From: Modestobacter muralis
Lineage (GTDB): Bacteria > Actinomycetota > Actinomycetes > Mycobacteriales > Geodermatophilaceae
Reading direction: 5' to 3'
Assembly (NCBI RefSeq): GCF_010682105.1
Contig: NZ_JAAGWH010000041.1
Span: forward strand, 62,001-126,000
DNA length: 64,000 nucleotides
The position numbers and the translations under genes are program-made. The notes under the pieces are model-generated. The model had not been told where the DNA came from. It worked only from the letters and a program-made list of their open reading frames with translations, and did no database searches. How positions within the stretch are numbered: position 1 is the first letter of the stretch; every line of letters starts with the position of its first letter. Positions 41,713-49,195 of the stretch are shown in pieces.

Positions 41713-41777
41713 GACCCGCCTCCTGCCCGTGTGCAGGCATCGCCCCCGCACTCATGACGACCCCGACGGGAGCGTCC

Positions 41778-41796
41778 CTACTAGCGACATTAGTAG
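41778..41796. promoter_or_regulatory. Operator-like inverted repeat CTACTA-N7-TAGTAG
   Basis: A perfect 6-bp dyad with 7-nt spacer GCGACAT, upstream of the small membrane protein gene. It has the same half-sites and spacing as 39634-39652. Confidence 0.55.
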
Positions 41797-42428
41797 ACGC
41801 TCGAGGAGACGGTCCACCTCGCCACACAGGGGACGGCATCGGTCACAGCCCCGGCCGTTGCTCGGCTTCGCCGTACACCTCTCCACCAGACCGACGCCTG
41901 CGACCGGTGGAGCACTGCGGCCGTATCACGTCCCCTCCTGCCGGAGGGGGGCGACCCGCCGGTCAGCGCCGGGGCGTCACGCCCCGGCCTGGAGACGGAG
42001 GCCGGCGAGCGGGAGGTCACGGCCCGCGAGGGACTGGTCGGCGTCGTCGTGCACGGCGAACTCGTCGACGACGGTGTTCACGACGGGGAAGCCACCGGGT
42101 CGAACGGGCGCCTCGTCCGCGACACCGGCGATGTGGCCTCACGGCCGACCGTGCCGTCGAGGGCCCCCTGCGGCGGCTGCTGCCCCGGTCGGCCGCGGTG
42201 CCGATCACGAAGCCCGGCACGGCCGAGAAGGCGTGGAAGCTCCGCCTGGGCGTGAGGTCCAGCCGCAGCACCTGCTCCCCCAGCAGCGCGTAGAGCAGCA
42301 GCGCGTTGGGCGCCCACTCGCTCCCCTGAGGCGGCCTGCTGCTCGCCGCCGGGTCGGCCGCCGACGGCTCGGCCGCTGCCGCGTCCTGCTCGTGGACTCG
42401 CCGCTCTCGGCTCACTCAACCGGTTGCC
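41797..42428. other. Decayed region with no intact gene
   Basis: About 630 bp in which no frame is convincingly coding over its length. On the minus strand a protein-like tail GFPVVNTVVDEFAVHDDADQ...LRLQAGA (ends near 41980) and a segment EWAPNALLLYALLGEQ (about 42270-42330) lie in different frames, suggesting a frameshifted remnant I cannot assign. Confidence 0.45.
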
Positions 42429-43560
42429 GTGGCCGTGCGGACGCCGGGTGCGCTGGTCGCGCTGCGCGGCGCGCTGGGTCGTGCGGCCGTGGCGACGGCC
42501 CCGATCACCAACTCGCCAGCCTTCCGGCTCCTCGAAGCCGAGGCCCTGCGTATGCGGGCGATGACGGTCACGATCGTCGTCGGCATGAACGGCTTCGTCC
42601 TCGGGCCGGTGCTGGGCGGCACGGCGTTGGCGCACGTGTCGTGGCAGTGGCTGCTGGTGGTCAACGCACCCATCGCACCCATCGCGTGGGTCGGCGTGCG
42701 CCTCGGCGTCCCGGCCGACCGTCCCGAGGACCGCACCGGCGACGCGCCGGACCTGCTGGGCGCCGCGCTCAGCATCGCCACGATCGGGCTGGCCTGCCAC
42801 ACCCTGACCAGCGGCGTCGAGCACGGCTGGCTGGAACTGCCCACCTAGAGCTCCGCCGCGGTCGCCGGACTCGCACTCGCACTTGCCGCCGCATTCCGCC
42901 ACGAGCGTCGCATGCGCCAGCCGATGCTGGACCTCACCGTCTTCGGCGGGGGCACCGTCCGGAGCGCAACGCTCGGTCAGCTCGGCACCTCGGTCGCGCT
43001 GGCCGGCGTCCTGTCCGAGCCCATCCTGCACGTACCGGTACACCTGCACCTGGAGCCCCGTGCATGCCTGGCCGGTCAAGTTCCCGCTCACCCTCACGAC
43101 GATCGCCGCCACCCCGTCTCCGAGGCCTCGCCAAGCGGTTCGGCCACCGCGTCGCCTGCCTGGTCGGCGCCGCCCTGCTGGCCGGCGCCCTCGCCGGCGT
43201 GGCCATGAGCCTCGACCACGGCTACCCCGCGGTCGCCGCCCGCATGGCACGCTGACCATCGGCCCACGGACGGTGATGACCATCTGCGCGGTCACGATCG
43301 TCAGCGCCTGCCGAACGACCGCACCTCCCTGGGCGCCGCGCTCAAGGACCCCGCGCAGGAGGTCGGGAGCAGTGTCGGCACCGCTGTCGTCGTACTCTCA
43401 TCGCCGCACTCGGCACCGTCGCCCCGCCCGCCGGCGCGTGGAGCTGGTCGGCTTCTTCTCCCACGGGGACGAGTCACCTGTGCCGCACTGGCGGTGATCC
43501 TCGGTCCGATCGCCGGTCTCGGCTCGCTGACCCTCATCGACTCCCGGGCCACGGACGACC
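42429..43560 (+). pseudogene. DHA2-type MFS drug-efflux transporter, degraded
   Basis: Pieces of one 14-helix MFS exporter follow in order but in changing frames: ALRMRAMTVTIVVGMNGFVLG and WQWLLVVNAPIAPIAW (frame of 42429), an in-frame TAG at 42846-42848, MLDLTVFGGGTVRSATLGQLG in the same frame, WSPVHAWPVKFPLTLT in a second frame, then LAKRFGHRVACLVGAALLAG in a third, TIGPRTVMTICAV, NDRTSLGAALKDPAQEVG, and finally ILGPIAGLGSLTLIDSRAT. The first ~100 residues are missing. It is clearly inactive. Confidence 0.85.
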
Positions 43561-43703
43561 ACGTCCGCGCCGGCGGCCGCCAGGTCCGAGGCGATGGCCC
43601 GGCCGATCCCGTCGCCCGAGCCCGTGACCACGGCGGTCCTGCCGTCGATGCGTGTCGTGTGCGGGTGCTCCAGTCGCGGGAGCGAGGTGCTCGTCCCGCG
43701 CAT
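43552..43703 (-). pseudogene. 5' fragment of a short-chain dehydrogenase gene
   Basis: RIDGRTAVVTGSGDGIGRAIA and AAAGADVVV are the Rossmann start of an SDR, then homology stops at the MFS remnant. The would-be start codon is ACG instead of ATG. 87 bp (43590-43676) match the intact SDR start region at 48965-49051 with four mismatches, so this is a partial duplicate. Confidence 0.8.
43590..43676. repeat. 87-bp direct repeat, copy 1 (SDR start region)
   Basis: About 95% identical to 48965-49051. Both copies are followed within 25 bp by GCATCCAA. Confidence 0.8.
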
Positions 43704-43725
43704 CCAAGCACCGGCCGCCCGGAGG

Positions 43726-44631
43726 TCAGCTGCGCGTCAGGCCCGCTCGCAGCTCGTCCATCGTCTGGGCCAGGCTCACCCGCGGCGTCCAGCCCCAGCG
43801 GCGCGCCCGGTCGGTGCGCAGCTGCCCGGTCCACACCGGCTCGTCGGTCCAGTTCGGCTCGACACCCAGGGCGTCGGTCACCGTGCCGAGGTAGTGCCCC
43901 CACGTCGCCGGCTCGCCCGCGACCAGGACGGCGGTCGTGCTGCCGGCCACCGGCCCCTGCTCCGGGTCCTCATCGGTCGCGATCGCGCCGGTGGCGAGGT
44001 CGGCGACCAGTGCCGCCAGGTCCTCGACGTGCACCCACGCCCACGACCTGGCGGGGTTCTCCCGGCGCGCACCGGTGCGGGCTTCCTCCGGTCGCAGCGT
44101 GTTCCAGACCGACGTCGGCCCGGCCCCCGTGATCGCCGGCGGGCGGACCAGCACGGTGGTGAGACCACCGACCTCGGCGAGCGCGACGTCGGTGGCGTAC
44201 TTCGTGTCGGGGTAGTCGCCGCTGCCCTCCGGGAGCAGCATGCCGTCCTCGGCGATGTCGCCCACGCCGGCCGAGCGGTCGTGGACCCCGGCCGTGGACA
44301 GGTGCACGAACCGGTCGACGCCTGCGTCGCGGGCCGCACGGGCAAGGACCGGCGTGCCCTCCACGGCCACCCGGTGCTGCACGTCCCGGGGTGAGCCCAT
44401 CGGGTGCACCGTCGTGACGACGGCGTCGGCGCCGGAGACCACCGTGGCGGCGAAGGCCTCGTCGGCGAAGTCGCCGACGTGCTCGACGACCCCGTCGAGC
44501 ACGGGTGCGGTGCCCGCGCGCCGGACGACGGCGCGCACCTGCGCCGACCGCTGAACCAGGGCGCGGCACACGGCCGCGCCGACGAGTCCGTTGGCGCCGG
44601 TCACCACGACGACGGGAGAGGAGCTGCTCAT
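43726..44631 (-). CDS. NAD(P)-dependent epimerase/dehydratase-like protein
   Basis: A 301-residue extended SDR (NmrA/epimerase type). VVVVTGANGLVGAAVCRAL is the G-x-x-G-x-x-G nucleotide site. HLSTAGVHD, a DYPDTKYATD segment (Y-x-x-x-K-like) and VRPPAITGAG are typical landmarks. Substrate unknown. The ATG at 44631 has GGTGGAG upstream; the GTG at 44640 would add three residues. Confidence 0.85.
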   Translation of the reverse strand: MSSSSPVVVVTGANGLVGAAVCRALVQRSAQVRAVVRRAGTAPVLDGVVEHVGDFADEAFAATVVSGADAVVTTVHPMGSPRDVQHRVAVEGTPVLARAARDAGVDRFVHLSTAGVHDRSAGVGDIAEDGMLLPEGSGDYPDTKYATDVALAEVGGLTTVLVRPPAITGAGPTSVWNTLRPEEARTGARRENPARSWAWVHVEDLAALVADLATGAIATDEDPEQGPVAGSTTAVLVAGEPATWGHYLGTVTDALGVEPNWTDEPVWTGQLRTDRARRWGWTPRVSLAQTMDELRAGLTRS

Positions 44632-44689
44632 GAGCTCCACCCTGCCACTGGCCGCCCGGCGTCCTCCCGACAGCGCCGGCCCCGAGGGG

Positions 44690-46120
44690 TCACCCGGGAC
44701 GGCGTTCCCGCCGGTCGGTCACCGACGTCCGGGCGGCCGCGGCCAGGACGTGCGGGCGCAGCAGCGCCGTCGGCCGATCGAGCATGCCGTAGACCCGGAT
44801 GTCGACGTCAGCCACCGCCGGGTCCCAGGTGGCGGCAGCCAGCACCCGGTCGAGGAAGCCGTACTGCAGCCGCGCCGCGACTCCTGGCCGCGCACCGCCG
44901 GCGGCGGGGAAGCACGTGTCCTGGTTCGTCGAGACCGACCACGGGAGCACGTTCCGCCGCGCCAGGCGTCGCTGGAACCGCGCGGCGAGGCCGTCCAGCC
45001 CACCCTCGGGGAACCGGCGACGCTGGCCGCGGAGGCACTCGTCCAGCGTCTCCACACCCAGGGCCGCGGTCGTGATGCCCTGCCCGTACACGGGGTTGAA
45101 GGCGCAGACCGCGTCGCCGAGGACCACGAACCGCTCCGGCCAGCGCTGCATGCGGTGGAACTCCCACCGCCGGTTCGTCGTCCCCCGGTGGGCGACGGCC
45201 GGGCCGAGCGGTTCGGCGTCGGCGATCGCCTCGGCGATGAGCGGGTGGGGCAGGCGGCGCGCGAAGGCGGTGAACCCCGCGTCGTCAGTGGGCGGGTGGT
45301 CACCCCCGGCGCCCATCAGCGCCAGCATCCACCGGCCGCCCTCGACCGGGTAGAGGTACCCGCCGATCCGGCTCGACGGTGGCTGCGCCAGCACCATCGC
45401 CGCCTTCCAGTCGGCGGTGAGCCCCTCGGGCACCCGGTAGGTCCGGGTCGCATAGGCGAGCTGGGGGTCGATCAGGATGAGCCGGGGCGTCCCGTAGCCG
45501 AGCTCGGTCAACCACGCCGGGGCACGCGAGCCCCGTCCGGACGCGTCGACGACGAGGTCCGCGTCGACCTCCGCCTCGGCGCCGTCGCGGTCCCGGGTCA
45601 CCAGCCCGACGACGCCACGGTCGTCGGCCCGCAACCGGGTCACCTGACGTCCGGTGACGAGCGTGACACCGGACAGGGCGCACAGCCGCCGGCGCACGGT
45701 GGCCTCGATCAGCGGCCGACTGGCCGACAGCGCCTCGAAGCCGACCGCGCGCCGGTCGACCAGGCCGGCGGGTGTCAGCATCTGCACGTCGCCGGGGAGC
45801 TGCAGCAGGACCGCCCCGGCCGCCAGCAGGTCGCCGCCCCACCCGGGGAACAGCGCCTCGATGCTCTGCCGGCCGCGGGCCAGCAGCACGTGCAGCTGAC
45901 GCCCGTGCGGCACCCCCCGCCGGGCGTCCGCGCCGTCCGGGAGCTCGTCCCGTTCCACCACCGTGACCTGCGGGAAGTGGTCGGCCAGCACCCGGGCGGC
46001 GAGCAGACCCGCCATGCTCCCGCCGATCACCACCGCGTGCGCGGCGCGATCCGCAGGGGCACCTGATCGACGGCGCGCGACCAGGCCGGGGCGAGGTGGG
46101 ACGGCAGGTGACCGGGCCAC
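44690..46120 (-). CDS. FAD-dependent monooxygenase (squalene-epoxidase-like)
   Basis: A 476-residue flavoprotein. AVVIGGSMAGLLAARVLADH is the FAD dinucleotide site; VVDASGRGSRAPAWL and FVVLGDAVCAFNPVYGQG (GD motif) complete the group A flavin monooxygenase pattern. The closest type I recall is the LasC/squalene-epoxidase-like group, so epoxidation or hydroxylation of a lipid or polyketide is possible. The GTG at 46120 has GGAGGGA upstream. No biosynthetic cluster surrounds it. Confidence 0.85.
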   Translation of the reverse strand: MARSPAVPPRPGLVARRRSGAPADRAAHAVVIGGSMAGLLAARVLADHFPQVTVVERDELPDGADARRGVPHGRQLHVLLARGRQSIEALFPGWGGDLLAAGAVLLQLPGDVQMLTPAGLVDRRAVGFEALSASRPLIEATVRRRLCALSGVTLVTGRQVTRLRADDRGVVGLVTRDRDGAEAEVDADLVVDASGRGSRAPAWLTELGYGTPRLILIDPQLAYATRTYRVPEGLTADWKAAMVLAQPPSSRIGGYLYPVEGGRWMLALMGAGGDHPPTDDAGFTAFARRLPHPLIAEAIADAEPLGPAVAHRGTTNRRWEFHRMQRWPERFVVLGDAVCAFNPVYGQGITTAALGVETLDECLRGQRRRFPEGGLDGLAARFQRRLARRNVLPWSVSTNQDTCFPAAGGARPGVAARLQYGFLDRVLAAATWDPAVADVDIRVYGMLDRPTALLRPHVLAAAARTSVTDRRERRPG

Positions 46121-46230
46121 GGCTGGCTCCCTCCGCCGGGGGCGGTCGGAGGGACCGCCCGGGCAGGACAACGGTCCCAGGAGCGACCCTCACGGGGAAG
46201 CCCCGTCGGCGACCCTGCGGAGCGGCCAGG

Positions 46231-46710
46231 TCAAACCGGGGGCGCGGCGCCGGTCGGGGCGGTGCGGGTGGGCCGGCAGACGAGCACCGGGCAGGGCGCG
46301 GAGTGCTGCACCCGCGCGGCGGTGGTGCCCAGCAGGATGGTCGCGGTCAGCCCGCGCCCGCCCGACGCCAGGGAGATGAGCCCGGCGCCGACCTCCTCGG
46401 CCGCCCGGATGATCTCCGCGGCGGGCGAGCCGCTGCGCACCCGCCGGTGCACGGTGGGGCCCCAGCCGTCGAACACCGCCGCCACGACGTCGACCGCGGC
46501 CGCGGCGTCGGCCTGGAAGCTGATGTCGGTCGGTTCGGCGTTGCGGCGCCCGGGGAGCTCGTTGGCGAAGGGCACCGCGGCGTACGGGCTCACGACGGCG
46601 ACCACGGTGACCTCGGTGATCTCCCGGCCGTCGGCGATCTGCTGGAACTGCTCGGCGGCGGCCAGCGAGGCCTGCGACCCGTCGGTGGCGACGACGACGT
46701 GCACGCTCAC
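46231..46710 (-). CDS. Universal stress protein (single UspA domain)
   Basis: A 159-residue protein. HVVVATDGSQASLAA begins the UspA fold, and GRGLTATILLGTTAARVQHSAPCPVLV carries the G-x(2)-G-x(9)-G(S/T)-type ATP loop in degenerate form. The GTG at 46710 overlaps the TGA of the permease gene (GTGA); a GTG at 46704 is possible. Co-transcribed with the amino-acid permease. Confidence 0.85.
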   Translation of the reverse strand: MSVHVVVATDGSQASLAAAEQFQQIADGREITEVTVVAVVSPYAAVPFANELPGRRNAEPTDISFQADAAAAVDVVAAVFDGWGPTVHRRVRSGSPAAEIIRAAEEVGAGLISLASGGRGLTATILLGTTAARVQHSAPCPVLVCRPTRTAPTGAAPPV

Positions 46711-48128
46711 GCCCTCCCATCGGTCTCGGTGGTGACGGCGGCCGGTGGCCGGCGCCCCGTGCTGACGCGCTCGGCGAGGTACAGGACGACGCCGAGGGCG
46801 AGCAGTCCGGCCACCCACAACAGCGACCCGGGGTCGTCGTAGAGGGTGTAGACCAGCACGACCAGGTTGCCGACGATGCCCAGGTAGAGCAGCGGCGTGC
46901 TCGCCCGGTAGGTGTCCGGGGTCTCGTCGCTGCCCCGCAGCCTCAGGCAGGCGACGATGACCAGCGCGTAGATGAAGAGCAGGAACACCACGGTGATGGT
47001 GGCCAGCCGGTCGACGACGTCGAGCTCGGAGCCGGTCAACTGGATGACCGCACCGATCACCAGCAGTGAGCCGACGACGCAGACCCCGAAGAGCAGGGCC
47101 ACGTAGGGGCTGCGGCGGGTCGGGTGGACCTTGGCGAAGACCCCGGGGACGACGTCCTCGCGGGCCATCCCGTAGAGGATCCGGGACTGGGCGACGACGG
47201 TGACCAGCGCGGTGTTGCTGATGGCGACCATGGCGATGAGGCCGAAGACGACGAGCATGACGTCCACCGGGACAGGCAGCAGGTCGGCGCGGATGACCTC
47301 CAGCAGCGTGTTGCCCGACAGCGTCTCGATCGGCACGGCCAGCGCGGCGGCGAGGGAGACCAACACGTAGACCGCACCGGCGGTCACCATGCCGCCGATC
47401 AGCGCCCGCGGGAAGGCCCGCGAGGGGTCGATGGTCTCCTCCGCCACGTTGGCCGCGTTCTCGAACCCGGTCATGGCGAAGAAGGCCAGCGAGACGCCGG
47501 AGACCACGGCGATGGCCTTGCTGCCCTCACCGCTGAACTCCAGGAGCACCGCGGGGTCGGAGATGCCCTGGACGAGGGCGATCACGCCGATGACCATGAT
47601 CAGGAGCAGGCCGCTGAGCTCGATGAACGTCAGGACGACGTTGAGCCCGACCGACTCGCTGATCCCGATCAGGTTGATCACCGTGATGACCGCGATGAAG
47701 GCCAGCGCGATCAGCAGGGTGGGGATGACAGCGTCCTCGGACATCCCGACGACGCCGGCGAAGTAGCGGACGAAGCCCGAGGCCAGCGAGCCGACGGCGG
47801 CCATGTTGGCCGAGAGCATGCAGATGGTGATGAAGAAGGTCAGCACCGGACGCCGGAACGCCTTGTTGACGTACAGCGAGGCGCCGGCGGCCTGCGGGTA
47901 CTTGGTCACCAGCTCGGCGTAGGCCAGGCCGGTGACGGCGGCGACCGCGACCCCGGCCAGGAACGCCATCCAGAACGCCCCGCCCACGGCGGCGGCCACC
48001 AGGCCGATCAGCACGTAGATGCCGGAGCCGAGGACGTCGCCGACGACGTAGAAGTACAGCTGCCTGGCCGTGATCGAGCGCTTGAGTTCGCTGCGCTCGG
48101 CGCTCCCCGCTGCGGCGGACGTCGTCAT
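46707..48128 (-). CDS. APC-family amino-acid permease
   Basis: A 473-residue membrane transporter with about 12 helices. The first has VVGDVLGSGIYVLIGL (the G-S/A-G-I/L motif that binds the amino-acid carboxyl). FFAMTGFENAANVAEETIDPSRAFPRAL is the conserved loop after helix 6. Substrate unknown. The ATG at 48128 has a TAGCCT box 8 nt upstream. It is followed without a gap by a universal stress gene. Confidence 0.9.
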   Translation of the reverse strand: MTTSAAAGSAERSELKRSITARQLYFYVVGDVLGSGIYVLIGLVAAAVGGAFWMAFLAGVAVAAVTGLAYAELVTKYPQAAGASLYVNKAFRRPVLTFFITICMLSANMAAVGSLASGFVRYFAGVVGMSEDAVIPTLLIALAFIAVITVINLIGISESVGLNVVLTFIELSGLLLIMVIGVIALVQGISDPAVLLEFSGEGSKAIAVVSGVSLAFFAMTGFENAANVAEETIDPSRAFPRALIGGMVTAGAVYVLVSLAAALAVPIETLSGNTLLEVIRADLLPVPVDVMLVVFGLIAMVAISNTALVTVVAQSRILYGMAREDVVPGVFAKVHPTRRSPYVALLFGVCVVGSLLVIGAVIQLTGSELDVVDRLATITVVFLLFIYALVIVACLRLRGSDETPDTYRASTPLLYLGIVGNLVVLVYTLYDDPGSLLWVAGLLALGVVLYLAERVSTGRRPPAAVTTETDGRA

Positions 48129-48229
48129 GCAGGCCGAGGCTAGGGCCACGCTGTGACGTGCGCGTGTCGATCGCGCACGCGATGCGCTCCGGCCGGGCAC
48201 CGGGTGTTCCCGGTGCCCGGCCGCGGCGC

Positions 48230-49033
48230 CTAGTTGCTGGCGTCGCCGTAGTTGAACGTGGTGGTGCAGCCGCCGTCGACGGGCACGATCGAGCCGGTCA
48301 TGAACGACGACGCGTCGGAGGCGAGGAACAGCGCCACCGCGGCGACCTCGGCGGGCTGGGCCTGACGGCCCAGCGGCTGCCGGGCGGCGGCCCGCTCCCG
48401 CACCGCGGTCGCCGCGGCGAAGTCCTCCTCGCTCAGCGTCGGCCCCCGGCGGCCCAGGCCGGTGTCGATGTAGCCGGGGCAGATGGCGTTGACCCGGATG
48501 TTGTCCGGCCCGTAGTCCACGGCCAGCTGGCGGGTCAGGTTGATGATCGCGCCCTTGGACGCGCAGTAGGCCGGCGCCTTGGGGGCGCCGATCAGCCCGT
48601 AGGTCGAGGCGATGTTCACGATCGCGCCGCTGCCGGCGGCCAGGAAGTGCGGGATTGCGTACCTGCTGCACAGGAACGTCCCGCCCAGGTTGACCGCGAT
48701 CACGCGGTCGAAGTCCGCGGGCTCCACCTCGTGCAGCCGCAGCTGCGCGCCGCCCCCGCCGGCGTTGTTCACCAGGACGTCGAGCCCACCGAAGCGGTCG
48801 ACGGCGGCGGCGATCAGCGCCGCGGCCTGATCGGGCACCGCGACGTCGGCGGCCACGAACACCGCCGACCCGCCTGCCTCGGTGATCTCGGCGACGGTGC
48901 GCTCGCCGTCGTCGGTGAGCACGTCGGAGACGACCACGTGCGCGCCGGCCGCCGCGTACGCCGTGGCGATGGCCCGGCCGATCCCGTTGCCCGAGCCGGT
49001 GACCACGGCGGTCCTACCGTCGATGCGTGTCAT
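48230..49033 (-). CDS. Short-chain dehydrogenase/reductase (glucose-dehydrogenase-like)
   Basis: A 267-residue classical SDR. VVTGSGNGIGRAIA (cofactor), NNAGGGGAQ, VNIASTYGLIG (Ser), YCASKGA (Y-x-x-x-K) and ICPGYIDTGLG are all present, with the standard end VPVDGGC. Substrate unknown. The 5' 65 bp plus upstream sequence are duplicated at 43590-43676. Confidence 0.92.
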   Translation of the reverse strand: MTRIDGRTAVVTGSGNGIGRAIATAYAAAGAHVVVSDVLTDDGERTVAEITEAGGSAVFVAADVAVPDQAAALIAAAVDRFGGLDVLVNNAGGGGAQLRLHEVEPADFDRVIAVNLGGTFLCSRYAIPHFLAAGSGAIVNIASTYGLIGAPKAPAYCASKGAIINLTRQLAVDYGPDNIRVNAICPGYIDTGLGRRGPTLSEEDFAAATAVRERAAARQPLGRQAQPAEVAAVALFLASDASSFMTGSIVPVDGGCTTTFNYGDASN

Positions 49034-49051
49034 GTGCGGGTGCTCCAGTCG
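48965..49051. repeat. 87-bp direct repeat, copy 2 (SDR start region)
   Basis: Covers the start codon and first ~22 codons of the intact SDR. Copy 1 is 5.4 kb away in the same orientation. Confidence 0.8.
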
Positions 49052-49093
49052 GACGAGGGCAGTTGGTGCACGCATCCAACACGGCCCCTCCGG

Positions 49094-49195
49094 TCACCGG
49101 TCCAGCAGCTCCCGGACGGTCCGGATGACCAGCTCGGGGTCGTGCGCGGCCATGAAGTGACCGGCCGCCGCCGACCGCGCCGGGACGCCCCCGGA
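49094..49195 (-). pseudogene. C-terminal fragment of an alpha/beta hydrolase
   Basis: About 33 codons read SAAAGHFMAAHDPELVIRTV...ELLDR, the catalytic-His helix and end of a haloalkane-dehalogenase-like hydrolase. There is no upstream part: the frame runs into the stop of the CE15-like gene. Probably debris. Confidence 0.55.
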
